A stretch of 64,000 bases of DNA from Siphonodentalium dalli (taxonomy: Eukaryota; Mollusca; Scaphopoda; Gadilida; Siphonodentaliidae): positions 219,398,151 to 219,462,150 of the forward strand of contig CP136065.1 of the NCBI GenBank assembly GCA_032622095.1. Direction: 5' to 3'. The first letter of the stretch is position 1. Every line of letters starts with the position of its first letter. This document shows, piece by piece, positions 23,701 through 33,880 of the stretch. The position numbers were made by a program, and so were the translations under genes. The notes below the pieces were generated by a model. It saw only the letters and a list, made by a program, of their open reading frames with translations, did no database searches and had not been told where the DNA came from.

Positions 23701-26700
23701 AAAAGATGACTTTAATAATAATTTCAGAAGGGAAATTGTGGGAAGAGCATTCTCAGCTAGTATATAAATTGAGATGAAATTTATGAATAAAAACTGCCAT
23801 AAAAAGTACATGATTTGAACTAGTAAAAGGCTTGGATGGCAATTTCATTGAGTTCAATACTGCCTCAAGAATCTCACCATTATGTTAGGTGTGTGGTGGA
23901 AAATTGTGAACATCCATTTTGCAAGAATTTATATAAACCTTTGAGTTGACATGAGTTTTAGCCTCACTTTTAGGTCATACATGAATGTCCATAGCTAAAT
24001 TCCCAGCTTACCAGCTATCTCTAACACTGTGGCCAATATACAGTTGAAGAGCTCCCAGCTTGAGTGGACTGACATGCATACTAACATTGGGCTATAGTTC
24101 ATTAATGTAACAGTTCATGGTAATGGCTTCTCATAATTTTCTAGCACACATACACCTAACACATAATGTTGAGATTCTTGAAGAAGTATTGAATTAACTC
24201 AATTAAATTGCGATTAAAACATTTTACTAGTTCAGGTCATGTACTTGTTATGCTAGTTTTTCATTTCCATTTTGAGAATGCTCTTCCTTCTAAAACTATG
24301 ATGATAGTCATCTATTGACATTTTTATTGTTATATATATGCTTGATGTGGTCTTCAGATAGCATAGATTCCTTCATGTGGTGTACTAGCTTAACAGTAAG
24401 GTAGTTTTATGTGTATGTCTGTCTAAACTGTCCACCTCCAGACATAGCTCAGACATGGAAACCCCTTAATCCTTTAACCTTTTCATTCTTCTAGGGATCT
24501 TCCTGCACTTGAGAAAGATCGCTAAAAGGACAGAAAGCTTGTGATTAAAGAATTAACTAGTCTATAAAGGTAATAACTGCTCTCGTCTTATATATCATTA
24601 TCAAAGACATGAATGGCCTATTATAAAACCCTTTCATGATGGGAGATGCGCATGTGCAGCAGTAAAGATCCTGTGCCAGTGCATTCTCTTATATATGAGT
24701 CTCCCATAGGGAGCCTAGCATATATAAGAGAATGCACTGGCTTACAAGATCAAGGTAAATATTTCCAGGCCAATGTGTGTATTCTCTTATATATGCAAGG
24801 CTCCCTATGGGAGACTCGCATATATAAGAAAATCAATTGGCACAGGGTTTTCGTAAAATTGCAGCAAGCTCCAGTCATGAAAAGGTAAATGTTCAACTTA
24901 CTGAGCTCTGAATATCCTTTCAAATTTAGGATCTCCTGTTGTCTTGGGAATTGGGATGTTATATATGCCTCTGGAAAGTCCAACTCTCCTGGCAAACCTC
25001 ACTACAAAAACATCACAATTGATTGACAAACTTTATACATATCCAGGCTTAAATTTGTATTTCAATTGAATTTCAATTGAAGGGACCCAAGGCACTCACA
25101 GTGGGTAAATGTCCAAAAAATATAAAAGTATGTAAAAACATCACCACTCTAAGAAGAACATGGAAAAATATACAAACTTTGTTTTTATACATGTATTTAT
25201 TATAAGTTGGATATTTCTCCAACAACTAAACTCTTGTTTTTTTTAGCTGAACAATCAGTAACAATGAATCAGCTGGAATAAATTAACTACACATCAGTGG
25301 CTGTTCAGTTATGAAATGGTTAAATGGGGCATGGCGAAAGATGATGGTAGCAAGTTTTAATGGGTCAGGGGACCCCAAATTTTTGCTAGGAATTTAGTTA
25401 TGCAGTACTCAATCTTATTTTTCAGCTATTCACTGTCGAATGGAGATATTTGTGAACTATGGAAAAGACAATTGTCATGTGGTCCAAATAAGTTAACCAA
25501 TTTCATGGTCAAAGTATGGAAATACTGTGCCGGATATTTGTGGAATTAGGTCCCTAGAGGGTGAATTTGGTGATGCTATCCCACACAGCAGGTTGGAATC
25601 ACCAAATTCACCCTCTGGGATCCTCATACTGATTAGGCCAACTGCTATGAGAAACCTGGAATCAGATTGAAGTTTCCCAGTTGATGTTGGTGATGATCAT
25701 CCATTATTCACCTCGATTATGAATTTTATCATCTGCAAATAAGGGGATATAGAACTGAACAGAAGGGAAAATTTAAACTAAAAACAATGTTAGTTTGAGA
25801 CTACAGATACTTCCAAGAAGATGAGGCCTAAGCAGAATGAGGTACCCAGAGAGTGAATTTGGTGATGCTAGCCCACTGCAAGGGATATATAGCATCACTA
25901 AATTCACCATCTGGTGACCCCAGGCTTGCACATAATTCGGGAAAAGACAATTGTCATGTGGTCCAAATAAGATACCCAATATCATGGTAAATGTTGGGGT
26001 CTCCTGAAATTTGGGCAAAACAAACTGAAAGTTAACTTGTGGCTTAATTACTGGCTTTGATCAAGGACTTGGCTAGAGTATCATTGCAAAGCATGTGATA
26101 CACCTCAGGGGGTGTGCACCTCAGACCTCAACTCAAATTGTTGAAAAGTTTCATCCAAATACCCGTATATGATTGCAAATGTTCAAGGCTTTGTGAGTAT
26201 ATCAGTTGAACAAAGGTAGAGAATTCAAATTTGGTCTTAAAACCACATGATTTATGCTAAATATTGGTTCGAAAACTGAATATTTAATCCAGTTTTCCAG
26301 TATGAAATTACAAAATGTAATTGTTTCAGGCCAAGCCTCATTATAGGGTGCCTGTCATTTTCAGAATGAGGTCCCCTATCCTGCACAGTGGGCTAGCATC
26401 ACCAAAGTCACCCTCTAAGGACCTCATTCTGCATGGACTCATATGTGAGACATAGACTCAGATTGAAGTTCCCAATTGTAGAATATTGTGATGTACACCC
26501 ATTGGGAACCTCGATTATGCAATGTGTCATCTGCTAATTTGGGGATATAGAGAAACTTAACTAAAAAAGGAATTTAATCTCTGTGAATAAGTTTCTATAG
26601 AAATTTGATAATAATGAAACTATCCAGAGAAGCAGAATGAGGTGCCCTGAGCTTAGGGTGAATTTAGTGATGCTAGCCTACTATGCAGGATAGAATCACT

Positions 26701-27959
26701 AATTTCACCCTCTGTGGATCTCATTCTTCAAATGACAGGCACACTAAACTCAGGCTTGTTTAAGGCTTCAGGCATGTCATTTCTGTGCTAGTTGTTTCAT
26801 ATTTTGCTCAGAGTTGGTGGACTTTGAAAATTTGAAACAAGGCATGACTCACCCAACCCCCCAACCCCAAAGCCTGGATATAGTGTGTCTGACAGTTGCA
26901 GAATGAGGTCCCCTGAGAGTGAATTAAATGATGCCAGCAACACCAAATTTACCATCTGGGGATCTCATTCTGATTAGGCATCATCTTCTGGGAAGTAGCT
27001 ATAGTCTCAAATTAGCATTGTTTTAATTACTTTTTCCCTTTTGTTCAGTTTCTATATCCCCTAATTTGCAGAAGATAAAATGCATAATCTAGGTGAGTAA
27101 CTGGTGAACATCACTAACTTCAACTGGGGAACTTCAATGTGATCCTAGGTCTCCCATAGTAGTTGAGGCCTAAGCAGAATGAGGTTCCCAGAGGGTGAGT
27201 TTGGTGATGCTAGCCCATCATGCGGTATGGTGTCACTAAATTCACCCTTTAGGGACCTAATCCGGCACCATATTTCCAGACTTGTCTCCATCCAGACCCA
27301 CTTTTGAACATTTAAAATACACACTATATTTTGATATTCACTTTTTTTTTGACACAGAAGGCATGAATTTATTATTCTTAAATTATTACAAATCGCCATA
27401 GTATCAATCTTGACACCTACTAATATGATCAAAATTATCTATATTTGGTAATCCATACGGTATTATGGTTATAACCTGTGTATTATAGGTAATAGTTCAC
27501 TCTAAAATATGTATAGGTACACTGTTGAGTATAGTCCCAGTCCTGCCACCCCCACCCCACCCCCCAGACAGATAATAACCGAGATCACTTGGTCGTGGCC
27601 GTATTGGATTCATCCAGCTCGTCAAAGTTTTGGAGTAGCATTTCCATATATGGAGCTTTTTTAATTTGCCATGACTTCCATATATTTAGTGTGCATTGTT
27701 TACAACCAGGTATGTATTCAGGATTAATATACACAATTCCCTATTATATATGCAGCATAAATTAAAAACGCCTCACTATATAATTATCCAATATAAATCG
27801 TAGCCACTTGAGGGCAAAGTGCTCCCCACATGTGTCAATATCCCTTAGATAATGGCGTTTATAATTAGCTCACAATTAAAACTCACTCATCTGTGCTGCA
27901 GCCACACATGACAATAGTCCAAGTAAGTAAATATCTTCCATCATTATGAATGTCATCAT
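17653..27959 (-). CDS. MGST2: Microsomal glutathione S-transferase 2-like enzyme (MAPEG family), five coding exons
   Basis: Exons on the minus strand are 27959-27887, 25001-24902, 21115-21045, 18283-18202 and 17773-17653. They total 447 nt (148 residues plus TAA), and every GT-AG boundary keeps phase. The protein has an N-terminal hydrophobic segment, then PKFERIFRAHQNTVEFYP (residues 49-66), the MAPEG core motif, then GRQLYFEGY (94-102), matching the GR-LYF-GY segment of MGST2 and leukotriene C4 synthase, and a last hydrophobic helix. These features fit a four-helix trimeric ER-membrane enzyme that conjugates glutathione to lipophilic electrophiles or reduces lipid peroxides; the function is inferred from the family. 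The length is as expected for MGST2. An in-frame stop precedes the ATG pair at 27959. Introns carry palindromic MITEs, inverted duplicates around exon 3 and a tandem array at the exon 4 acceptor. FLAP or LTC4S-like roles are possible alternatives. Confidence 0.9.
17925..18140. mobile_element. rep-B palindrome in the last MGST2-like intron
   Basis: TATAGTAATGCCCTAAATAA to TATAGGGCATTACAGTA, both ends at TA. About 107-bp arms, nearly exact complements. Confidence 0.88.
18202..18283 (-). CDS. MGST2: MGST2-like exon 4 (third helix, GRQLYFEGY)
   Basis: 82 nt between 'ttacatttcag' and GTAAGA. Encodes FACIVGIIYLCGRQLYFEGY then IHSVKG. The Arg and Tyr residues correspond to the glutathione-activating and product-binding positions of MGST2 and LTC4S. 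The first 26 bases of the exon plus the acceptor are repeated eight more times upstream in the adjoining array. Confidence 0.9.
18253..18917 (-). repeat. 78-bp tandem array (about 8.5 units) anchored on the exon 4 splice acceptor of the MGST2-like gene
   Basis: Units begin at 18253, 18331, 18409, 18487, 18565, 18643, 18721, 18799 and 18877 (last partial). On the minus strand each unit contains CCTTATTACATTTCAG followed by a copy of the first exon 4 bases (GATTTGCCTGTATAGTAGGC). The array therefore holds nine potential acceptors at 78-bp spacing (18283, 18361, 18439 and so on to 18907). Units are nearly identical, so the expansion is recent or kept uniform. Length 78 is a multiple of three; see findings. 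Confidence 0.95.
19172..19715. repeat. 540-bp repeat, left inverted partner
   Basis: Pairs in inverse orientation with 22566-23105: 'gatcctacccttattcgat', 'gacctttgacttcccgtttg', 'gtctttatttatc' and 'gccttatagaagccgatgtt' all recur complemented. Its inner end is a 160-bp palindrome ('tttatagcggaatttac' with its complement). Located in the intron after MGST2-like exon 3. Confidence 0.88.
19746..19921. mobile_element. rep-B palindrome, right end missing
   Basis: Starts TACAGTAATGCCCTAAGTAA and is intact through the centre ('ctctccccgagag'), then stops after 'tgaaaagttaccca' and runs into a two-unit repeat (TTAGTGGGCGCCTAACTCTG) at 19921-20010. Confidence 0.82.
20035..20300. repeat. Dispersed repeat with 'aatgttcagataataa' hairpin, copy 1
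   Basis: A hairpin of 'atgttcagataataagttca' and its complement around 'acgacctatggt' at 20187-20240. With the preceding 'ggtctattattcatatggag' and 'ggggtgttc', it matches 47645-47850 in inverse orientation. Confidence 0.65.
20753..20969. mobile_element. rep-B palindrome between TA sites
   Basis: TACATTAATGCCCTAAGTAA to CTTAGGGCGTTACTGTA. Nearly perfect arms around 'gctctcactgagagc'. It ends about 75 bp from the 3' border of MGST2-like exon 3. Confidence 0.88.
21045..21115 (-). CDS. MGST2: MGST2-like exon 3 (HQNTVEFYP and second helix)
   Basis: 71 nt between 'gctttcag' and GTACGT. Encodes QNTVEFYPAFMTVMWMSGLF then FHQ. The Asn-x-x-Glu-x-x-Pro pattern is conserved in the family. The exon is bracketed by two inverted copies of a 540-bp repeat (19172-19715 and 22566-23105). 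Confidence 0.9.
21180..21310. repeat. Mollusc-type dispersed repeat fragment ('gatgggggtttacgtctgtctg')
   Basis: Simple 'tctg' and 'tccatccgtcc' runs follow a CCCCCATC / GATGGGGG hairpin. Such tails are common in bivalve and gastropod repeats (general knowledge). Non-coding. Confidence 0.5.
21750..21878. mobile_element. P3-family MITE, left part missing
   Basis: One degraded hairpin, then GGCATAGGGTTTTCACAAAA and the end GTCATGGAAGGATTAA. Confidence 0.68.
22010..22263. mobile_element. rep-A MITE, double palindrome, 8-bp TSD TCTCCACT
   Basis: CAAGCCTTGAAATAGTGAGC to GCTATTTCAAGGCTTG. TCTCCACT occurs exactly at 22002-22009 and 22264-22271. It lies in the intron before MGST2-like exon 3. Confidence 0.92.
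22566..23105. repeat. 540-bp repeat, right inverted partner
   Basis: Complement of 19172-19715 with the palindromic end first ('agtttatagcggcattttta' with its complement) and 'gggtaggatcatg' last. Together the two copies enclose MGST2-like exon 3. Confidence 0.88.
23113..23329. mobile_element. rep-B palindrome between TA sites
   Basis: TACAGTAATGCCCTAAGTAA to CTTAGGGCATTGCTGTA. Arms meet at 'gctctcggggagagc'. Full length, so a good reference copy. Confidence 0.9.
23542..24469. mobile_element. TTAA-flanked foldback element with TTAAGGGGTTTCCA ends
   Basis: TTAAGGGGTTTCCACACCTG to CATGGAAACCCCTTAA. Arms of roughly 400 bp share blocks such as 'tagctcaacactt' vs complement, 'gaagaccacatcaagca' vs 'tgcttgatgtggtcttc' and 'gaatctcaccattatgtta' vs complement. 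Arm divergence is visible, so it is older than rep-B. No open frame. Confidence 0.85.
24624..24888. mobile_element. P3-family MITE with two hairpins, adjoining MGST2-like exon 2
   Basis: 'aaaaccctttcatgatggg' to 'ccagtcatgaaaaggtaa'. It ends 13 bp from the donor of exon 2, so it supplies nearly all of the first intron bases there. Confidence 0.8.
24902..25001 (-). CDS. MGST2: MGST2-like exon 2 (cytosolic loop with the FERIFRA motif)
   Basis: 100 nt between 'tttttgtag' and GTAAGT. Encodes a basic stretch, RFARRVGLSRG, then KTTGDPKFERIFRA. The Phe-Glu-Arg and Arg-Ala residues are the conserved glutathione-binding loop of MAPEG proteins. Confidence 0.88.
25463..25990. repeat. Direct ~50-bp repeat flanking a decayed rep-A element
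   Basis: GAAAAGACAATTGTCATGTG plus about 30 more bases occurs at about 25471 and about 25937, on each side of a rep-A copy (25541-25928). Far longer than the usual 8-bp target duplication. Confidence 0.75.
25541..25928. mobile_element. rep-A MITE, decayed long form
   Basis: 'gtccctagagggtgaatttg' at the left and 'accccaggcttg' at the right, with many substitutions. It is in MGST2-like intron 1. Confidence 0.72.
26332..26758. mobile_element. rep-A MITE, long form, TSD TTTCAGGC / TTTAAGGC
   Basis: CAAGCCTCATTATAGGGTGC to CACTAAACTCAGGCTTG. Flanking 8-mers match at seven of eight positions. Confidence 0.85.
26868..27284. mobile_element. rep-A MITE, long form, reversed middle
   Basis: 'agcctggatatagtgtgtct' to 'atatttccagacttg'. 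The unique middle is inverted relative to 26332. Flanks show no duplication. Confidence 0.75.
27887..27959 (-). CDS. MGST2: MGST2-like exon 1 (start codon, first membrane helix)
   Basis: Encodes MMTFIMMEDIYLLGLLSCVA and then AAQM, ending A|GTGAGT. A TAG lies two codons upstream of the first ATG in the same frame. Two ATG pairs are available (27959/27956 and 27944/27941). The later pair gives a start more like that of vertebrate MGST2, so the first five residues are uncertain. Confidence 0.75.
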
Positions 27960-28388
27960 GTCCTAAATGTTTATTTGCACCGGCCCGATAAAATACCATG
28001 TATGGTAGAACCTCTATTACGTTTATCGAAACATTCAAGTTTAATGTGCAGTGTACATCGTAGATATAAGCAGCGACCGATTATGTTGGTACTCAAGCTT
28101 TGTGTCGCGCTGGGGCGATCAATGGTGGCTTTATCGTCCTGTGTCAACGGTCCGCCTTTTAAACCAAGTCGATATTAAATGGGCCTTGTGAATAGGAGGT
28201 GTATATACACAACTACAATATAACAGTTGAGTCCAGTATTTGCCATTCAAATGTATGTCACGAAAGTCGATACTTCCCCCATCCTTGGTTAAACTGAAGA
28301 TATGTCGCGCAAACAATTGGTGGACGCTGCATGGGGTGGGGGACTGGTATAGTATATAATCATGTTAAAACTACACCCTGTTTCGTGT

Positions 28389-28819
28389 TTAAAGGTACTC
28401 AATCCGATCAGACCCTCATAAATTACTATTTCTTTGGCTTCGGGTGTAAAAAATATTTGATTCGAGTCGAGGAACCTACCCATCAACGCTCAGAGTGATC
28501 AGATATAATTTTTTTAAGTTTTGTTATTTCTATTGTTTGTGGCCCAGAAGCACGCCGTCAAAAGGATGGTCTTGGTCAAAATTGCGTTATTATTACCACT
28601 TGATTTTAGAGTTATCCATCTTCGTCCGTTTTAATAAGTGTTTCTGGGGAAATTATTAGTACACATCTTGAGAAATAATAAACTTCAAAAATCAATATCT
28701 GTAGGCCTATCACTCTGAGCTTTGGTGGGTGGGTTCCTCGACCCAAATCAAATATTTGTTACCCCTGAAGCCAAATAAATAGTAATTTATGGGTGCTTAA
28801 TCGGATTGAGTACCTTTAA
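28389..28819. mobile_element. TTAA-flanked palindromic element, second copy of the 13393 family
   Basis: TTAAAGGTACTCAATCCG to CGGATTGAGTACCTTTAA. Arms share 'tttgattcgagtcgaggaac' and its complement. The middle contains 'gttattattaccacttgatt' as at 13576. Confidence 0.87.
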
Positions 28820-28849
28820 TCAACTAACCATGAAAGAAGTGAGACGGAG

Positions 28850-29165
28850 TCTGGATGTTTATAAGACTGTGGTAGATCACGCCATGAATCTATAATCTAG
28901 CTACGTCCGTAGAGGTCATATTCCACCATGCAGTACAAAATCTGGGAATGTGTTAATGTTGTGACAGGGAAGTTTTATTAATTAAATCAATGTTTATTGC
29001 GATATCGGCTCACAAAAGTCACAAAAAGCATGCAATCTCGAGCTGGACCACCCCCAGATGTGAAGTAGATTGTCAAGGGACAAGTATTAACAAAGAAATT
29101 CGCGGGATTTGTACTGTTGGAATATGATCTCTATACGGCCGTAAGCCGGAGAAGAGATTCTATGG
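28850..29165. repeat. Partial copy of the foldback-end repeat
   Basis: 'gatcacgccatgaatctat', 'ggtcatattccacca' and 'caatgtttattgcgatatcg' match the ends of the element at 29390-35880 and the copy at 55090-55610. Confidence 0.7.
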
Positions 29166-30249
29166 TATGACCTAGGGTACTGGCCGAGGCCTGGATATTT
29201 TTTTCAACACACTCGCCCTAAAAATGTTACACCTTCTCATTGAGCAATGTGTCCTATTATTTTTATACCTTGATTATATAATTTATGGCGTGTTATTTTG
29301 TCGTTTTAATCCACGATCGATGCATTTACATGCATGCCTTACTTTAGACTTTGCCAATATATACTGGTTTACCTACATATCACCATGATCATGTCACGAA
29401 TCGCGACTCTGGCTAGACCCGTAGAGATCATATATATTCTGCCAGTTCAAAACGAGGGAACCTGTTGATGTTTTGACAGAGAGGTTTATAACATTGTAAA
29501 ACAGTGCAGGTAATATAATAATATTAGTTCTGTGTTGATACTTGTTCCTTTATATTGTAGAAGGTGAAGGTCCCAGCTCGAGATTGCATGAATTATTTAG
29601 TTGACTGTTGAACCGATTTGGACATCGTTTATAGTTAGGGAGCCCGCATATGTTCTATTTACACTTTTGCGTACAAAAGGTTTGACCCCCTAAAGTTGGT
29701 ACCAATAATGGAACATTCTGAAAAACCGATTTCTTAAGTTGCGCATTTCTGGGGTTTAGGGGCCGCTGAACCCCAAAAAGTGCCAAAAATCACTTCTATT
29801 TACACTTCCGCGTACATCGATGAATTTTGGTTTGATGATACTCCTACGTGTACTGATTAAGAAAACACAACTTAAGAAAGGGGTTTTCCTGGGGTTTTCA
29901 GATAAGAAAGGGGGTCCCATGCTGAACCCCAAAACGTGATTTTTCACTTTTTTTATACTTTCGCGTACATCCATCATTTTTGATCTGAAAGTACTTTGAT
30001 ATATACTAATTATAAAAACACAACTTAAGAAGCAACTTTTCCTGGGGTTTTAAGATAAGAAGGGGGTCATCGGGTCACCCATCAAAACGTAAAAAATCAC
30101 TTTTATTTACATGATTGCATTCGTCCAACGTGTGTGTATGTGCGTACACCCTGGAACGTTGCACTATTACAACCAATGCATCCCTAAATCGATACGATCA
30201 ACTTAAGAAATATATATTCATGTCGTTTTCTGATAAGAACGAGACTTTT

Positions 30250-30275
30250 TATACCCCCCCCCCCCCCCCCCCCCA
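30250..30275. repeat. Poly-C tract in the left foldback arm
   Basis: A C run broken by one A block; the mirrored G run is at 35037-35049 in the right arm, showing both arms descend from one sequence. Confidence 0.9.
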
Positions 30276-31539
30276 CAACCCGATCCATTTTCTAGAACTA
30301 TAAGTGAGCCAGTTTTATGAAAATTATAGCGGGAAAATCTAGTAACATGTATACAAATGTATATATTTTCGTGAAGCTAAGACATGACACTTTTTTGGGC
30401 CAAAATTGAAACTCACCATCCAAGATGGCCGCCAAAATGGCCGCCGGAAGTTGAAAATGACATTTTTTCACACAAAAATATCTTCTAGATCAATTCATGC
30501 TGTTTGGAACTGGTTGAGTAATGCAAATTTATTTTGTGTTTTGTATATTAACTGATCATTGGAGCAATTAAATATGCAATTATTGGGGTCCTAACCCCTT
30601 CCGATCCCTCAAAAATTCGATTTTACAGAACGCAATACAAAATTTAAAAAAATCACAATTGGGATTCTAGTCATATTTCAACAAGAAATGAAAAGAACAT
30701 TGTAATGTAAGTGAGGCATATCATTACCTATGAATATTCCAAATCTCTGGAACCATAAATCTTACCTTGGCTCAAAATGGCTGCGAAAATGGCCGCCAAA
30801 ATATGGAAAATGGTAAATATTGCCCCAGGATGTCCTGCAATCGCTTACAAGTTGTGGTTGATGTACACAATTGGCTAATCTGTTTCTATACATTGCATAC
30901 TAACATGTCTGATGCACCATGGATCATTTTTACTATTGTCACCACTGACATCACCAGGAATATTGGATTTTTCTCTCACAAACTTGACATAAATATCGGC
31001 AAAAATTCACTTTTCAGGGTTCGACCATTTGTTCAAGTAAAATGTAACTATCTTTGGATTGAAAGGTGTTTATCGTTTTGGTGTATCTTAAATGTGTCAC
31101 ACTACGGTGTTTATAGACTAAATTGCTCAAGATGGCTTCCAAAATAGCAACCAAATTTGTAAAAGTTAAAAGTTAACATATCCCGAACATTATTCTCTGC
31201 ATTATCCGAAAAAGGTGGCAAATTGTGACTCACTTGGTTATTGTACGTGTTAGTTACAATGTAATTAACTGACAACTACGTTCTATTATGTTTGTCCCAG
31301 TTCCGTATGGGGCATGGCAAATTCATTTTAAAGTTGCAATATGGAATTTTGCAGAGAACCTCTTTTGTGATTCTGGCCATATTATTGAAAGGGAATGGGC
31401 AGAACTTTGAGACGGAACTGAGATGAACCATGATATGTGGGTATTCTGGCCCATTATGATAAAAATTTATCAACTGGATACAGGGTGGAAGCCAAGATGG
31501 CAGCCAGGGAGTTTAATACTCTATGATCATCGATGAGGA

Positions 31540-33880
31540 TAATAGGTATACACGGAGTTATTGTATATGGTCATGAATGATGTGTGGGTATAAAGGGTGT
31601 GCCCTGTTGGTAACGGTGGGACGTATATTTATATATGTTGTGGATGTGTTATCATTGGTGGTGTATGGGGAGTAGATTTATTATCATGGATGGCGTGTAT
31701 GAGTATGGCAAGTATGGAACTTATGAGTGGTCGTATGTGCGGATATTGGTATATCTGGAAGGGATCACCATTGGTGATGTGCATATGTATACCTGGATTG
31801 ACTCTATGGTCATGTGTACGGCGAATAGGTATACACGTAGTGGCTGTATGGTCCATGGTGAGGTGAATATGTATACAATGAGTGACTGTATGGTCGTGAA
31901 TGTAGTGAATATGTATACATATAGTGACTATATGGTAATGTGTCGGGTGTAGGTGTATACCTGGTGTTCATGCATGGTGACTCGTGGCTGTATCGTCATT
32001 TGTGGTATGTACGGGTATAACCAAGTATGGCTGTATGATCAGGTGTACTAGTACATGTACGTGTATAAAGTGGGTGACTTTGTTGTCATTTGTGTGGTGT
32101 TTATGTACATATGGAGTGACTGGGGTAATGGGTGGGTTGTGCATGTGTACCTTGGGCGGCTATCGCTTTCCACAATAACTCAAGGATATGTTAATCAATA
32201 GAGAGGTCATGTCATATCGTGGAAAGCGATAGCCACCCATTATCACACAGTCATTACATATATACATAAACACCACAGACATAACAATATAGTGACCCAC
32301 TGTATACATGTACATCTGACCCATGACCACGGATGACCATACAGCCACGCGTCACAATGCAGACACACCAGGTATACTCCTAAACATGACCCATAACCAT
32401 ATAGTCACTTCTTGTATACCCATTCATCTCACCAGTGGCAATAAGGTCGTCATCCCTGTATACCTATTCTCCAAACGCATGGTCAAATATACAATCAATA
32501 TATACATCAACACCACAACAATGACCATAAAGTCACTCCGGTATACATATGCACATTACCAATGGCCATATAGCCACTCGCTTCATACGCATGCCCTCAC
32601 ACATGTTACCTGGTATACTCCTTCACCTGACCTATGGCCATATAGTCACCCCGTGTGTACCTATTCAAAACATTCATACACGATCATGGTCAATCCTTGT
32701 ATACATATTCACCTCAACATTGGCCATGTCAATCCCTGTATCCCTATTTGTCACACCATAGCCGAATAGCCACTCAAGATATACTAATACACCACAGCCA
32801 TGTCAGTATAGTCACTCCATGTATGCATATGCACCTCATCCATGGTCATATAGCCACTCGCTATAGACACATATCCCTCGCCCATGACAATAAAGCAACA
32901 CGTGTGTGTACTGGTATAACCTACACATGACGATACCGACACGAGTCACCAAACAGGAACACCAGGTACATGTATACTCATACGCCTGTCACCCCCTGTA
33001 TATATGTTCATTACATTTATGATCATACAGTCACTACTTGTATACATACATGTACATGTAATCATCTCACCATTAACCATACGGTCACTACCTGTATACC
33101 TATTCGACACTCATAGTCATATAACCACTCGATATACATATGCAGCCCACCCTAGACCATAAATTCACTCCAGGTATACATGTAAACCTCACTAATGGCC
33201 ATTCAGCTCTTCCAGATATACCAAAAAAACCCGCACATACGACCACTCAAACAATCCATACTTGCATATACACCTCCCACATGACAATTCAGTAATTCAC
33301 TGTATAATCATACACGCCATCCATGATAATACAGCTAAGCCACCAATGATAATACATCCACGAGATATATAAATATACATCCCACCCGTTACCACAAGGA
33401 CACTCTCTATGTACCCACACGCTCGATAATGTCCACCCAGCTTACTCCAGGTATTCATATTAAATCATGACCGTACAGTCATTCCATGTATACCTATGCA
33501 CATTACCCGTAACCATAAAATCACTACCCATTTATCCACACACCCCATCCATGATCATACAGACAACGCATGTACATCCCACCCATGACCTTACAGTCAC
33601 TCCATATATACATAATCAACACATAGATGACCATGTAGCTATATCCATACACCACACCAATGACCATACAGGCACACCGGGTGCACCCGTACTGGATATG
33701 CACAACCATACACCATACAGTCATTCCATGCATACCGATTCAACTCACATCTGACCATGACCTCTCCCTGTATTCCTAGATGCATCTTACCATGGACAAC
33801 CCACTCATAACCATAGAGTCACTCATTGTATACCTACTCACATCAGTCATGACATACAATAACTCTACAATCTTGGCATC
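31540..33880. repeat. Degenerate 42-bp tandem array that reverses orientation at its centre
   Basis: From about 31540 to 32150 units start GTATAC and carry AGTGACTGTATGGTC at a 42-bp period (for example 31788, 31830, 31872 and 31914). From about 32225 to 33860 the same units run in complement ('ggtcatatagtcactc...gtatac'). The switch point is a hairpin, GGCTATCGCTTTCCAC at 32159-32174 with its complement at 32219-32234. The many overlapping open frames here are repeat by-products. Confidence 0.9.

Noticed and set aside
30422-30446. Repeated 'aagatggccgcc' as YY1-type promoter sites
   Set aside because: The motif recurs only as part of the foldback arms and one TTAA element; nothing links it to a promoter here.
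31597-33754. Many overlapping open frames of 60-148 codons on both strands
   Set aside because: They follow the 42-bp tandem unit, which is open in several frames at once; the composition is repeat-driven.
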